DNA of 64,000 nt from Tannerella forsythia (GCF_001006485.1 NZ_JUET01000082.1:1-64000), one strand, 5' to 3'. Shown: positions 1 through 9,126, counted from the stretch's first letter. Made by a program: numbers and translations. The notes: a model not told the origin generated them from the letters alone.

Positions 1-64
1 ACACCCCCCCAGAAAAATCTTTCCTCTATCTTCTTGCAGCAGGCTCTCCTCTCGAAAGCGGGTG

Positions 65-72
65 CAAAAGTA
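65..72 (-). promoter_or_regulatory. -7 box of a leftward promoter
   Basis: Reverse-strand TACTTTTG matches the Bacteroidota -7 consensus TAnnTTTG and is followed by GCACCCGCTTT. It points to a gene or RNA left of the window. The 64 bases downstream contain no ATG on that strand, so the product starts beyond the edge. The same start region (TTTGCACCCGC) occurs at rplS, so a translation-related gene or an rRNA operon is a reasonable guess. Confidence 0.6.
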
Positions 73-221
73 CGGAATATCTTCTTTCCCTACAAATATT
101 TTATGACCTTTTTTTGAAGAAAAAGCGCAAACATCAAATAATCAAGTAAATTAAAAAGCAAAAAAACATGCATTAAATAATGGAGAAAGGAAAAAATGAG
201 TAAGATCATCTAATGATTCGA

Positions 222-2678
222 TTAAAAATCGACTGTCAGACGAAAATTAAGCTGACGACCGGTTAAATAATTTGGCACCGCATACTGATGACTATACACA
301 TCCGTGATCCAATAATAAGAGCTCGTATTGTAAATATCGAATATATTAAATACATCAAGTCCTAACCAGATACTTTTGAAATTTCGAAAAAATCCCCGCT
401 CCATCCAAGCATCTTCTCCCCCGGCCAGTTGGTAAGTAAAGCCGAGGTCTATACGACGATAAGGCGGTGTTTTGTAATTGCTTCCGTCATATCCCCGACG
501 GGGCACGGTGACCGGTAGTCCCCCGGTCAGCACACCGCGCAGATTAAGCATGGCCCGACGGTAACCGGGAAAATAGTCCTGAAAATAGAGTGAAATATTA
601 TAGGCAGGGCTATTGGGCATTGACGCACTGACTGTTTCACGGCCATTCCGCTCAATCGTCTGGCGTGATTTCATCAACGACAAACTAATCCAGGAATCGG
701 TTCCGGGCACAAATTCGCCGAAAAGTTTCATATCCAATCCGGCAATGTAGCCTTTCGCACAATTCTCCCCATAATATCGTATCTTCACATTATCTAATGT
801 ATAGGGGTTAATATTGCTCAGATTCTTATAATACAGTTCCGTCGTCAACTTAAAGTTCCGGCTGCCGACCTTAAATCCGTAATCGCCTCCCAAAATAAAA
901 TGAATCGACCGTTGCGATTTCAATTGATCATTCAGCCGGATCACCGTATTTCCATCTTTATCCTTCACCTCGGTGCGTAATTCTTTATAGAAAGGAGACT
1001 GGTAATACAGTCCGGTCGCAAAACGAAGGGTCAAGTCCTGATTGGCATTCGGAATAAAGCCCAGCGAAGCGCGCGGACTGAAAAGAAACTCCTTGCTATA
1101 TGTCCAGTAGCTGCCACGCAGACCACCAACAAGCGTGAACAGTCCCTGCTCGGTACGAAACTTGAACACATCCTGAAAATAAGCTGAAAAACGGCTACTG
1201 TTCAATTTGTTATCTGAAAAAAGATTCGCAATCACATTCACCTCCTTACCGGTCTGTGGTAACGAATAACCGGACGAATCACGGCTTTCCCATTCACTGA
1301 TTTTATCGATGATACGTTCCATCTGCGCATTGACACCCCATTTCAATGTTTGATGAGCTGTAAGCTGTGTCATCCCATACAGTCCGACATGACCAACGGT
1401 CGCTTGCAACCTGTTTCGTGCATGTTCATGATAGGATGCCAGAGCAATGGATTGTTCCCCCTCAGCAGTCTTTTCATCTCCCTCCTCACCGGCTTTATCC
1501 AGACGATAATTTCCGGTCAAATCGTAACTTTCCTCTTCGTTGCTCCGAAAAGCAAAAGCTTGCAATCCCAGTTCCGATTTTACACTTAACTGATGTTTCA
1601 ACGTCAAAGCCCCATAGATCGTTTCAAACTTGTCACGTTCCCGACCCTCGAAAAACACATGAAACTTTTGCCTATTCTTCACCGTTCCAAATGTGGTTTC
1701 CAACTCGATCGGAATATATTTGTAATGGTTAGACGAGAGGTTTCCCAGGAAATTAAGCTCCCATTTCGGCGCAGGTTTATAAGTCATAAACGTTTGCATA
1801 TCTACGAAACGCGGCACATATTCGGCACGGCCGACTAAATTGTTCAAAAGCGAGCTTGACATCTTGTAACGTATGCCCGTAACCTGTGTAAACTTATCAT
1901 TTCCTGTTCCCACATAAGCACTGGCAGTGCTTATGTTCATATTCGAAGCGCCAAGCACACCGACCGAAGCCGATCCTTCCAGTTTTACAGGTTTCTTATA
2001 TGAAATATCCAAGACAGAACTCATCTTATCTCCATAACGAGCATCGAAACCGCCAGCCGAGAACTGCACCTTTTCTGTCAGGTTCGGATTGACAAAGCTC
2101 AATCCTTCCTGCTGGCCCGAGCGTATCAACAAGGGACGAAAGACCTCCATCCCGTTCACATAAACCAGATTTTCATCAAAGCTTCCGCCCCGCACCGAAT
2201 ATTGAGTGCTCAGTTCATTGTTCGACGACACTCCTGCATACGTTACAATCAGACTTTCGATACTTCCCCCCGAAGGATCGGGAAGAATCTTCAAACGACC
2301 GGCATCGAGCGTCTCCATCGTAGTCGTCTGCCTGCGAATTGCCGTAACCGACACTTCATTCAGCTGAAGAGAAGTATAGTTCATTTGTACGTTCACACGC
2401 ATATCTTGTGCCAAACGCGGAATGACTCGCTCTGCTTTATTGTATCCGAGACACGAGAAAAGCAGCACAACGGAATCGCCCGGCGAAACCGACAACGAAT
2501 AGAAGCCTTTTTCATCGGTCATCGCCCCAATCAGCGTATGCTTCACTTGTACGGCAACCAATTCTAACGGATTTCCGTCAGCATCCCGCACATTTCCAGA
2601 AACTTTCACCTTGCCCTGAGCATTTAATCCCAGGACCATCCACAAAAACAGGAGCGATGCCAACGTACGATTTCTCAT
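222..2678 (-). CDS. TonB-dependent outer-membrane receptor
   Basis: Outer-membrane active transporter of 818 residues; the substrate cannot be read from the sequence. A signal peptide (about residues 1-20, ending LNAQG) is followed by a carboxypeptidase-regulatory-like beta-sandwich domain (about 24-110, GNVRDADGNPLELVAV), a plug domain (about 120-225, with YSVRGGSFDENLVYVNGMEV) and a beta-barrel ending in aromatic-rich LNFRLTVDF, the usual final strand signal. It is shorter than SusC proteins (about 1000) and no SusD partner is next to it, so a SusCD polysaccharide system is unlikely. It stands alone, downstream of and on the same strand as the KdsC-like operon. An 8-bp inverted repeat lies 10 bases upstream of the start codon and may be an operator. 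Confidence 0.9.
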   Translation of the reverse strand: MRNRTLASLLFLWMVLGLNAQGKVKVSGNVRDADGNPLELVAVQVKHTLIGAMTDEKGFYSLSVSPGDSVVLLFSCLGYNKAERVIPRLAQDMRVNVQMNYTSLQLNEVSVTAIRRQTTTMETLDAGRLKILPDPSGGSIESLIVTYAGVSSNNELSTQYSVRGGSFDENLVYVNGMEVFRPLLIRSGQQEGLSFVNPNLTEKVQFSAGGFDARYGDKMSSVLDISYKKPVKLEGSASVGVLGASNMNISTASAYVGTGNDKFTQVTGIRYKMSSSLLNNLVGRAEYVPRFVDMQTFMTYKPAPKWELNFLGNLSSNHYKYIPIELETTFGTVKNRQKFHVFFEGRERDKFETIYGALTLKHQLSVKSELGLQAFAFRSNEEESYDLTGNYRLDKAGEEGDEKTAEGEQSIALASYHEHARNRLQATVGHVGLYGMTQLTAHQTLKWGVNAQMERIIDKISEWESRDSSGYSLPQTGKEVNVIANLFSDNKLNSSRFSAYFQDVFKFRTEQGLFTLVGGLRGSYWTYSKEFLFSPRASLGFIPNANQDLTLRFATGLYYQSPFYKELRTEVKDKDGNTVIRLNDQLKSQRSIHFILGGDYGFKVGSRNFKLTTELYYKNLSNINPYTLDNVKIRYYGENCAKGYIAGLDMKLFGEFVPGTDSWISLSLMKSRQTIERNGRETVSASMPNSPAYNISLYFQDYFPGYRRAMLNLRGVLTGGLPVTVPRRGYDGSNYKTPPYRRIDLGFTYQLAGGEDAWMERGFFRNFKSIWLGLDVFNIFDIYNTSSYYWITDVYSHQYAVPNYLTGRQLNFRLTVDF

Positions 2679-2688
2679 TTTTCCTTTA

Positions 2689-2712
2689 TTTTACGTGAGT
2701 ATTAACGTAAAA
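2689..2712. promoter_or_regulatory. Perfect 8-bp inverted repeat before the TonB receptor
   Basis: TTTTACGT and ACGTAAAA are separated by eight bases and lie immediately upstream of the receptor start codon (2678). There is no U-run after the hairpin in the leftward direction, so a simple terminator is less likely than an operator or a 5'-UTR hairpin. Function is inferred. Confidence 0.4.
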
Positions 2713-2744
2713 AAAGCCCAATGCGTATATTCCGAACGCAATTT

Positions 2745-3260
2745 TCACCAACCGAAAGCTTTATCCGTCATCCATAGTTGCTGTGCTTTCATCGTTTGTT
2801 CAATCACTTCGCGGGCAATACCGTCGCCACCGCTCAAGGGTGAGATATATTTTGCGATGTGTTTGATCTCCGGTGCTGCCGTAGCCGGCGCAACAGGCAA
2901 GCCGACACGGCGCATCACTTCATAGTCCGGGATATCGTCGCCGGCAAATACGATCGATTCTTCTTCCAGCCCGGTCTTCTGAAGAAAATCTTCGTAATCT
3001 TTTATTTTGACGGTGCTACACATATAAATATGCTGCACCCCGAGACGTTCAAAACGGAGACGTACATTTTCCGTGTAGGCACCGGTGATGATGCCCACCT
3101 GATAACCATGCTTAACAGCCAATTGCAACGCATAACCGTCTTTGATGTTGACGGTTCGGGCCGGATCGCCATGGTCGGTCAGCGGAATTTTGTCGGACGA
3201 CAGTACACCGTCCACATCGAACAGAAAAGCTTTTATTTTTGTCAAATCATAAGGTATCAT
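2745..3260 (-). CDS. HAD-family phosphatase, KdsC-like
   Basis: Small cap-less HAD hydrolase of 171 residues, resembling 3-deoxy-D-manno-octulosonate-8-phosphate phosphatase, which would supply Kdo for lipopolysaccharide. Motif I is FLFDVDGVL (nucleophile and acid/base aspartates), motif II is the threonine in GIITG, and the metal-binding motif is AGDDIPDYEVM. Length fits the KdsC family (about 170-190). I chose the ATG at 3260; a TTG at 3269 would overlap the previous stop codon and is the alternative. It is the last gene of a three-gene operon. Substrate assignment is by family resemblance only. Confidence 0.8.
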   Translation of the reverse strand: MIPYDLTKIKAFLFDVDGVLSSDKIPLTDHGDPARTVNIKDGYALQLAVKHGYQVGIITGAYTENVRLRFERLGVQHIYMCSTVKIKDYEDFLQKTGLEEESIVFAGDDIPDYEVMRRVGLPVAPATAAPEIKHIAKYISPLSGGDGIAREVIEQTMKAQQLWMTDKAFGW

Positions 3261-3265
3261 AATGT

Positions 3266-4030
3266 TCAAGACTGAGATAACAGGTGAATATTCTTACTGA
3301 TTAATTCGTACAGTTCACGCACAACCGGTTCGGTCAGCATGGCCGATTGTTGTTCAATCACCTTGTGATCGTATCGTACCGCCGGCCCCGTCTGTGCATC
3401 AGCAGGAGAAAGGGTATGTATTTTTGTGGCCGTTTCATCGATTAGCGGCAACAGCACGGCGGGATCTATCCCCTGCTCACTCAAAATCCGATCAGCAAGG
3501 ACATACATGTGGTTTGTAAAGTTACAGGCAAAAACTGCGGCCAGATGCAAATAACGCCGTTTTTCGAAAGAGAGCAGCCGTACATCGGAAGAAATCTTTT
3601 CGGCAAGTGTTCGCAGACGCTGTTCGCTTTGTGCTGAGTCAGCTTCGATAAAGCAAGGAACATTCCGAAAATCGACCGGTCGTTTTTTTGAGAACGTCTG
3701 TAACGGATAAAGCACGCCATAGCGGCGGGCATATCCGCGAAAAATATCCATCGGCACACTACCTGCCGTATGCAACCAAAGCCCTTCGTTCGGGGAAACC
3801 TGTGTGACGATTTTATGCAAAACCGCGTCTTTCAGAGCAAAGACATATAGATCGGCATCCGAACGTAGCGCGCCGGTATCCGTTGTCCACGCACACGCGT
3901 GCTCTGCAGCCAGCCTTTGTGCATTTTTTTCGGTACGGCTATAAATCTGACAGATACATAGTCCGGCCTGCCGCATCGCTGCGGACAGATGAGTCGCTAC
4001 ATTTCCGGCTCCGATAAAGACGACCTTCAT
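3266..4030 (-). CDS. Rossmann-fold DUF2520 domain protein
   Basis: 254 residues. It begins with a dinucleotide-binding motif (VVFIGAGNVATHLSAAM, residues 3-19) typical of a Rossmann fold, followed by a helical C-terminal half of the DUF2520 type, related to ketopantoate reductase and F420-dependent NADP reductases. The substrate is unknown. Its start overlaps the end of the nitroreductase gene by four bases (ATGA arrangement), and it is followed almost without gap by the KdsC-like phosphatase, so the three are probably co-translated. The same gene order is familiar from Bacteroidales genomes, but no shared pathway is established. Confidence 0.8.
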   Translation of the reverse strand: MKVVFIGAGNVATHLSAAMRQAGLCICQIYSRTEKNAQRLAAEHACAWTTDTGALRSDADLYVFALKDAVLHKIVTQVSPNEGLWLHTAGSVPMDIFRGYARRYGVLYPLQTFSKKRPVDFRNVPCFIEADSAQSEQRLRTLAEKISSDVRLLSFEKRRYLHLAAVFACNFTNHMYVLADRILSEQGIDPAVLLPLIDETATKIHTLSPADAQTGPAVRYDHKVIEQQSAMLTEPVVRELYELISKNIHLLSQS

Positions 4031-4590
4031 GCCTGAGTCGCTTCCTCCGATGTACCGGGCAACGCGAATTTACCGATATGTACCTTCTCCCACAGCAGGT
4101 GCGATTCATCGAACGGTTTACGTTCCTGGTCCTTGTGCCCGAAACCAATGATGCACAGGACCCCCATCTGATACGGTATATCCAACAAATCGCGGACATA
4201 TTGCTCCGAGTCGCGTTCATCGGCCGTCAGACGGTTTCGGACATGACACCAACAGCTTCCAATTCCTAAATCCTCAGCCTGCAACTGCATATATATCGCG
4301 GCAATGGAAGCGTCTTCGACCCACACATCGCTTATCGTCATATCCCCCAACACCACAACGGCCAACGCACATCCTTCAAGAAACCCGCCCCCGGCACTTT
4401 TACACCTCGCCAACTGCGTCAACATATCCTTATCTTCGACCGTGATAAACTGCCACGAATGCGAGTTCTTCGATGTGGGAGCCATCAAGGCGGCTTTCAA
4501 GAGTTGCTGCACTTCTTCCGGTGCGATCAGTTCGTCCGTAAACTTCCGCGTGCTGCGTCGACGGGTAATCAGAGCATTGAAATCTTCCAT
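4027..4590 (-). CDS. Nitroreductase family protein
   Basis: FMN-dependent oxidoreductase of 187 residues. The N-terminal RRSTRKF (about residues 11-17) and APTSKNSHSWQF (about 37-48) are the FMN-phosphate and isoalloxazine contact motifs of this superfamily. The glycine-rich IGSCWCH stretch near residue 111 is also typical. It is the first gene of the operon with the DUF2520 protein and the KdsC-like phosphatase. A TAnnTTTG box lies about 30 bases upstream. The physiological substrate cannot be inferred. Confidence 0.88.
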   Translation of the reverse strand: MEDFNALITRRRSTRKFTDELIAPEEVQQLLKAALMAPTSKNSHSWQFITVEDKDMLTQLARCKSAGGGFLEGCALAVVVLGDMTISDVWVEDASIAAIYMQLQAEDLGIGSCWCHVRNRLTADERDSEQYVRDLLDIPYQMGVLCIIGFGHKDQERKPFDESHLLWEKVHIGKFALPGTSEEATQA

Positions 4591-4616
4591 ACCATAATAT
4601 TATAATAATGCGAGGA

Positions 4617-4624
4617 CAAAATTA
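4617..4624 (-). promoter_or_regulatory. -7 box for the nitroreductase operon
   Basis: Reverse-strand TAATTTTG, a match to TAnnTTTG, 26 bases before the start codon at 4590. Confidence 0.5.
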
Positions 4625-4701
4625 GAGAAATTTTCCGAAATGGAGCTCTTCGGAAAGATTAACACAACGAAAAAAAGAACACCTCGCCACCAAAAAACTT
4701 C

Positions 4702-4738
4702 GAGGGTGTGTCAAAACGCAATGTTTGGACACACCCTC
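4702..4738. repeat. Dispersed hairpin element, copy 1
   Basis: Near-perfect 16-bp inverted repeat (GAGGGTGTGTCAAAAC / GTTTGGACACACCCTC, one mismatch) with a five-base loop, 150 bp downstream of the phosphotransferase gene. A closely similar element lies in opposite orientation at 46520-46560. It could act as a transcription terminator, but here it lacks a long U-run. Confidence 0.6.
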
Positions 4739-4891
4739 TTTAGGTATGTAAGAATGGGTGAAATTGGGAGGCGCTAAGGATGAGAGCGAGGGAGCATACT
4801 AACGTATGTGGCCGAGCTCGCATTCCGCAAACAACGAAGCAGTTCGCTCGTTATGACATACTGCCGAGTCTGTATAATGTTCTGCGGCTGG

Positions 4892-5980
4892 CTACAGCCA
4901 TTCTTTCATAAACGCATTCATCTCCTCGGCATGCGCCTCAAGACTTTGCAACAATTTAAACTGAGCGCGTGTACGAATCAAGTTATGCTTCGGCTTGTGC
5001 GTTTTATAATACGTGTCGCCATTGAGGTAATCGGTCAGGAAACGTACCGTCTGCATATACGTCAACAGACGTCCTCCGTAAGGAAGCAAACCGATTTCGA
5101 GCGGCGTAAGGAAAGATTTCGCCTTTTCCATGTATCCGCGCGTATATGCTTTGAAGATCTCCATGTTTACCTCCACACGATCAAGCTGCTCATCATCTTC
5201 GGCTCCCGTATTGGCTCCGGTACGGATAAAATCGCCGATGTCGGACAAGACAAACCCCGGCATTACGGTATCCAAATCAATCACACATAACACCTTCCCA
5301 TCTTCGTCGAACAAGATATTGTTGACTTTCGTATCGCAATGATTCGTACGTTTTTTCAGTTTGCCTTCACGATACAGTTCTTCCTGAACGCACATTTCCT
5401 CGGCACGCTTCTCAATTTCATCAATGAGGTCTTTCACCTCATCCGCACGTCCGGCTGCATTCGCCTGAACCGCTTCGTGAAATTGCTGCAACCGGAATTC
5501 CATATTATGAAAGTTCGGGATTGTTTCGCCCAATGCTCCTTCGGGCAAATCGGACAACATCGATTGAAAATCGCCAAAAGCGCGTCCGGCTTCATAAGAA
5601 GAAGAAGGATTCACTTCTTCCAAACTTCGACTTCGAGGAATCATCAGGCAAACGCGCCAATAACTTTCGCCATCGAAATAATACCGTTTCCCGTCATCGG
5701 CCGGAAGGAAAGTCAGCACCTTACGATCGATGTCCTCCTCTCCGCGTTCCTGCAATTTCGCGCGGATATGCGATGTAACCGTATGAATATTATTTTGGAG
5801 CATCTCCACATTGGTGAAGATGTGATGATTAATACGTTGTAAAACATAACCGGGCATACCGGATGCGACAGTTACTTTCAACGTATCGTTGATATGTCCG
5901 TTACCGAGAGGTTCGACAGACAGAATCTTTTCTTTAATACCAAATCGACTGAGGATTTGTAGATATTTTTCGTTTGTCAT
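4892..5980 (-). CDS. Phosphotransferase, N-acetylhexosamine-kinase-like
   Basis: 362 residues of the aminoglycoside-phosphotransferase/choline-kinase fold. The N-terminal nucleotide-binding lobe contains GNGHINDTLKV (residues 27-37); the catalytic loop is HCDTKVNNILFDEDG (about 213) and the metal-binding aspartate lies in VIDLDTVMPG (about 233). These features resemble N-acetylhexosamine 1-kinase (NahK) of Bifidobacterium and similar Bacteroidota proteins, which phosphorylate N-acetylglucosamine or N-acetylgalactosamine in mucin or host glycan use. Substrate specificity is an inference. It is a single gene, preceded by the rpmE terminator. Confidence 0.8.
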   Translation of the reverse strand: MTNEKYLQILSRFGIKEKILSVEPLGNGHINDTLKVTVASGMPGYVLQRINHHIFTNVEMLQNNIHTVTSHIRAKLQERGEEDIDRKVLTFLPADDGKRYYFDGESYWRVCLMIPRSRSLEEVNPSSSYEAGRAFGDFQSMLSDLPEGALGETIPNFHNMEFRLQQFHEAVQANAAGRADEVKDLIDEIEKRAEEMCVQEELYREGKLKKRTNHCDTKVNNILFDEDGKVLCVIDLDTVMPGFVLSDIGDFIRTGANTGAEDDEQLDRVEVNMEIFKAYTRGYMEKAKSFLTPLEIGLLPYGGRLLTYMQTVRFLTDYLNGDTYYKTHKPKHNLIRTRAQFKLLQSLEAHAEEMNAFMKEWL

Positions 5981-6007
5981 GGCTCTGAATCATGCTTATG
6001 CAGACCC

Positions 6008-6032
6008 AAAAAAGGACGCTCCTTCGGCGTCC
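6008..6032 (-). terminator. Rho-independent terminator of rpmE
   Basis: On the reverse strand: stem GGACGC, seven-base loop, stem GCGTCC, then six T. It lies 26 bases after the rpmE stop codon. Confidence 0.85.
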
Positions 6033-6058
6033 TCTTCTCGATCGTACATGTTTTACAT

Positions 6059-6313
6059 TTACTTTTTGTTCCGGTTGCCGTAACGGCTCATAAACTTGTC
6101 CACACGACCGGCCGTATCCACCAATTTCGCCTTACCCGTATAGAACGGATGCGAACTGCTGGAGATTTCCAGTTTAACCAGCGGGTAAGTAACCCCGTCA
6201 ATCTCTATCGTCTCTCTCGTATTGATCGTAGAACGTGTGATAAACACTTCTTCGTTCGACATGTCTTTGAAAGCAACCTGACGGTAATTTTCCGGATGAA
6301 GTTCCTTTTTCAT
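6059..6313 (-). CDS. rpmE2: 50S ribosomal protein L31 type B
   Basis: 84-residue ribosomal large-subunit protein. [20 protein letters not shown] at the start and [20 protein letters not shown] in the middle are diagnostic of type B L31. The zinc-binding cysteines of type A L31 are absent, as expected for the C-minus form. I start at 6313 rather than at upstream in-frame codons because the conserved N-terminus begins there and a promoter box lies between. Flanked by its own promoter (6363-6370) and terminator (6008-6032). Confidence 0.96.
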   Translation of the reverse strand: MKKELHPENYRQVAFKDMSNEEVFITRSTINTRETIEIDGVTYPLVKLEISSSSHPFYTGKAKLVDTAGRVDKFMSRYGNRNKK

Positions 6314-6362
6314 TATTCTTCTATTTTTTATTGTTATGATTTTACTTCCAAAATATGGGGTG

Positions 6363-6370
6363 CAAAAGTA
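6363..6370 (-). promoter_or_regulatory. -7 box for rpmE
   Basis: Reverse-strand TACTTTTG followed by GCACCCC. A TTG about 17 bases upstream fits a -33 element. Confidence 0.65.
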
Positions 6371-6495
6371 TTCATAATTGTTTAAACAAGCAAGAAAAAA
6401 ACGGTAAAATTCTAATTCATAGCATTGCCCCGTATGATTTATACACACAGCCATAAAAAAAATGACGTGCATGAATTCATTCCTAATTTTTTTCG

Positions 6496-6503
6496 TACCT
6501 TTG
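6496..6503 (+). promoter_or_regulatory. -7 box for fba
   Basis: TACCTTTG, 33 bases before the aldolase ATG at 6537. It lies inside the longest possible open frame, which supports the downstream start. Confidence 0.7.
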
Positions 6504-6536
6504 AACCTGATTTTTTCACCTATAACACAAGAAACA

Positions 6537-7532
6537 ATGATAAATTACAAAGACTTAGGCTTGGTGAACACGCGTGAAATGTTCAAAAAAGCAATCCATG
6601 GGGGCTATGCTATTCCGGCCTTCAATTTTAACAACATGGAACAGATGCAAGCCATTATTCAGGCTGCAGTAGAAACAAAATCGCCGGTGATTTTACAAGT
6701 TTCGAGCGGGGCGCGAAAGTACGCTAACCAAACGATTCTGCGTTACATGGCCGAAGGAGCCGTTGCTTATGCCAAGGAACTCGGATGCCCGAATCCGCAA
6801 ATTGTTCTCCATCTCGATCATGGTGATACTTTCGAACTATGTAAAAGTTGCATTGACATGGGATTCTCTTCCGTCATGATCGACGGTTCGCATCTTCCGT
6901 ATGACGAGAATGTTGCACTGACTAAGCAAGTCGTTGAATATGCTCATCAGCACGATGTGACAGTAGAGGGCGAATTAGGTGTTTTAGCAGGTGTTGAAGA
7001 TGATGTCGCAGCAGAACATCATACCTACACGAGGCCGGAAGAAGTCGTTGACTTCGTAACGAAAACCGGCTGTGATTCACTGGCAATCTCGATTGGTACC
7101 TCGCACGGCGCCAATAAGTTCAAGCCCGAACAATGCAAACGTGATGCAAACGGACGCCTTGTACCTCCACCTTTGGCTTTCGATATCTTAGAAGCAGTAG
7201 AAAAAGAATTACCGGGCTTCCCGATTGTACTCCACGGCTCGTCGTCCGTACCGCAGGAAGATGTAGACACCATCAACAAATACGGCGGTGCCTTGAAAGA
7301 TGCGATCGGCATTCCGGAAGAACAGTTGCGTAAAGCTGCCAAATCGGCCGTTTGCAAGATCAACATCGACTCCGACAGCCGCTTAGCCATGACAGCAGCC
7401 ATTCGCAAAGTGTTTGCCGAGAAACCGGCCGAATTTGATCCGCGTAAGTATTTAGGTCCGGCACGCGATGCAGCCAAGGCCCTTTACATCCACAAGATTA
7501 AAAATGTATTAGGGTCGGACAACAAGCTTTAA
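6537..7532 (+). CDS. fba: Fructose-bisphosphate aldolase, class II
   Basis: Reversible cleavage of fructose 1,6-bisphosphate to dihydroxyacetone phosphate and glyceraldehyde 3-phosphate in glycolysis and gluconeogenesis. 331 residues. Zinc ligands are recognisable in [10 protein letters not shown] (about residue 90), in [12 protein letters not shown], and in the histidine of [19 protein letters not shown] is the phosphate-binding glycine-rich segment. This is the zinc-dependent class II form. The start at 6537 ([19 protein letters not shown]) matches the family N-terminus; the upstream in-frame ATG at 6462 would span the promoter box. Confidence 0.95.
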   Translation: MINYKDLGLVNTREMFKKAIHGGYAIPAFNFNNMEQMQAIIQAAVETKSPVILQVSSGARKYANQTILRYMAEGAVAYAKELGCPNPQIVLHLDHGDTFELCKSCIDMGFSSVMIDGSHLPYDENVALTKQVVEYAHQHDVTVEGELGVLAGVEDDVAAEHHTYTRPEEVVDFVTKTGCDSLAISIGTSHGANKFKPEQCKRDANGRLVPPPLAFDILEAVEKELPGFPIVLHGSSSVPQEDVDTINKYGGALKDAIGIPEEQLRKAAKSAVCKINIDSDSRLAMTAAIRKVFAEKPAEFDPRKYLGPARDAAKALYIHKIKNVLGSDNKL

Positions 7533-7725
7533 TCGATACGATAGCATAAGCGCAAAAAGGGGCTGCCTGAAGAAAAACGGACCGTCCTTTTTTGTGCTGT
7601 CATTTTAGTCCCCCTCTCCTACCTCCTTTCAATTCACCACCCTGATCCTTGTATATTCCACTCCACGAAAAGGGAACAACATATCCGATATTTTTCTTAC
7701 CTTTACCTCTTCGAAAAAATAATGT
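7533..7725. other. Intergenic region between fba and radA
   Basis: 193 bases. Downstream of fba is a GGGGCTGCCTG...GGACCGTCC-TTTTTT stretch that may terminate transcription, though pairing is imperfect. TACCTTTA at 7698-7705, one base off TAnnTTTG, is the likely radA -7 box. Confidence 0.35.
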
Positions 7726-9096
7726 ATGGCTAAAGTTAAATCGGTATATATCTGTTCCGACTGCGGTGCCGAATCGCCCAAGTGGGTCGGCAAATGTCCG
7801 TCGTGCGGCGCGTGGAACACCTATGTAGAAGAACTTGTAAAGAAAGAACCTGCTGCATGGCGGTCTGTTCCGGGAATCGTACATGAAGGCATGAAGCCCC
7901 GGCTGCTGCGCGACGTCACGGCAAAAGAAGAAACACGTATCGATATGCACGATGCGGAGTTGAACCGTGTGTTAGGCGGCGGGTTAGTCAAAGGTTCGCT
8001 GGTACTTGTCGGGGGAGAGCCGGGCATCGGAAAATCTACGCTGGTATTGCAAACCGTTTTGCAGATGAAAGATTTGCATACGCTCTACGTTTCGGGCGAA
8101 GAGAGCGCTCAACAGTTAAAGATGCGTGCCGACCGTCTGGCCGGAAAAGACACCAATATGGGCAATTGCCATGTGTATTGCGAAACGAATCTCGAACAGG
8201 TTTTCGTACAGGCGCAGAACCTCCAACCCGATCTCTTGATCATCGATTCCATCCAGACGATGTTTACCGACCGGGCCGAATCGTCGCCGGGCAGCATCAC
8301 TCAGGTGCGCGAGTGCAGCGCAGCCGTGCTGAAGTTTGCCAAAGAGACGGGAACGCCCGTGCTGATGATCGGACATATCAATAAGGAAGGCAGCATAGCC
8401 GGGCCGAAGGTACTCGAACACATTGTCGATACGGTATTGCAGTTCGAGGGCGACCAGCACTACATGTATCGCATCCTGCGGAGCATCAAGAACCGTTTCG
8501 GAAGCACTTCCGAGTTAGGCATCTATGAGATGCGGCAGAGCGGATTGCGGCAGGTCGAGAATCCCTCCGAACTGCTTCTGACCGAAGGTCACGAGGGACT
8601 TAGCGGCGTAGCCATCGCGGCAGCAATGGAGGGCGCCCGTCCTTTTCTGATCGAGACGCAGTCGCTCGTCAGCAGCGCTGTATACGGGACGCCTCAGCGC
8701 AGTGCGACGGGGTTCGACCTCCGGCGGATGAATATGTTGCTGGCCGTGCTGGAAAAACGCGCCGGCTTTAAACTCGTACAGAAAGATGTTTTCCTGAACA
8801 TCGCAGGAGGGCTGCGTGTAAGCGATCCGGCCATCGACCTGCCGGTGATCAGCGCCGTATTATCGTCGAGTTTGGATATCCCGATTGATCGCAGCACGTG
8901 CATGGCGGGCGAAGTGGGGCTTTCGGGCGAGATACGTCCGGTCAACCGTATCGAACAACGCATTCAGGAGGCAGGGAAGCTCGGATTCACACGCATGATC
9001 GTTCCGCAGATGAAAGGATTGGAAGCGTTGAAAAGCAAGATGAAAATCTTTCAGGTCAGAAAAGTAGAAGAAGCCTTCCGGGAGTTATTCGGATAA
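7726..9096 (+). CDS. radA: DNA repair protein RadA
   Basis: 456-residue RecA-related ATPase and helicase-like branch-migration factor in recombination. An N-terminal C4 zinc finger (C10, C13, C24, C27) is followed by Walker A GGEPGIGKST (about 96-105), Walker B LLIIDSIQTMF, the RadA-specific KNRFGS motif (about 254-259) and a C-terminal Lon-protease-like domain (about 290-456) without catalytic serine. Full length. The last 156 coding bases and 17 bases beyond the stop codon are repeated at 9818-9990, with the mntA-hepT pair between the copies. Confidence 0.97.
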   Translation: MAKVKSVYICSDCGAESPKWVGKCPSCGAWNTYVEELVKKEPAAWRSVPGIVHEGMKPRLLRDVTAKEETRIDMHDAELNRVLGGGLVKGSLVLVGGEPGIGKSTLVLQTVLQMKDLHTLYVSGEESAQQLKMRADRLAGKDTNMGNCHVYCETNLEQVFVQAQNLQPDLLIIDSIQTMFTDRAESSPGSITQVRECSAAVLKFAKETGTPVLMIGHINKEGSIAGPKVLEHIVDTVLQFEGDQHYMYRILRSIKNRFGSTSELGIYEMRQSGLRQVENPSELLLTEGHEGLSGVAIAAAMEGARPFLIETQSLVSSAVYGTPQRSATGFDLRRMNMLLAVLEKRAGFKLVQKDVFLNIAGGLRVSDPAIDLPVISAVLSSSLDIPIDRSTCMAGEVGLSGEIRPVNRIEQRIQEAGKLGFTRMIVPQMKGLEALKSKMKIFQVRKVEEAFRELFG

Positions 9097-9113
9097 GGAT
9101 GATTTTAACAGGC
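8941..9113 (+). repeat. radA 3'-end direct repeat, copy 1
   Basis: 173 bp covering the last 51 codons, stop codon and 17 downstream bases of radA. It matches 9818-9990 at a constant offset of 877 bp with five substitutions and no gaps by eye. Confidence 0.95.
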
Positions 9114-9126
9114 GAATTAAACACAT

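Larger units (their letters stand above)
4591..4891. other. 301-bp intergenic region with hairpin and repeat-like DNA
   Basis: Contains the nitroreductase promoter, the 37-bp hairpin described separately, and about 150 bases (4741-4891) without a credible gene. That stretch carries a small palindrome (CATAC-TAAC-GTATG at about 4795) and GAGCGA/TCGCTC complementarity, which gives it the look of a structured dispersed repeat. I could not confirm a second copy in this window. Confidence 0.4.

Noticed and set aside
4078-4597. Plus-strand frames over the nitroreductase gene
   Set aside because: Antisense shadows of a well-supported gene.
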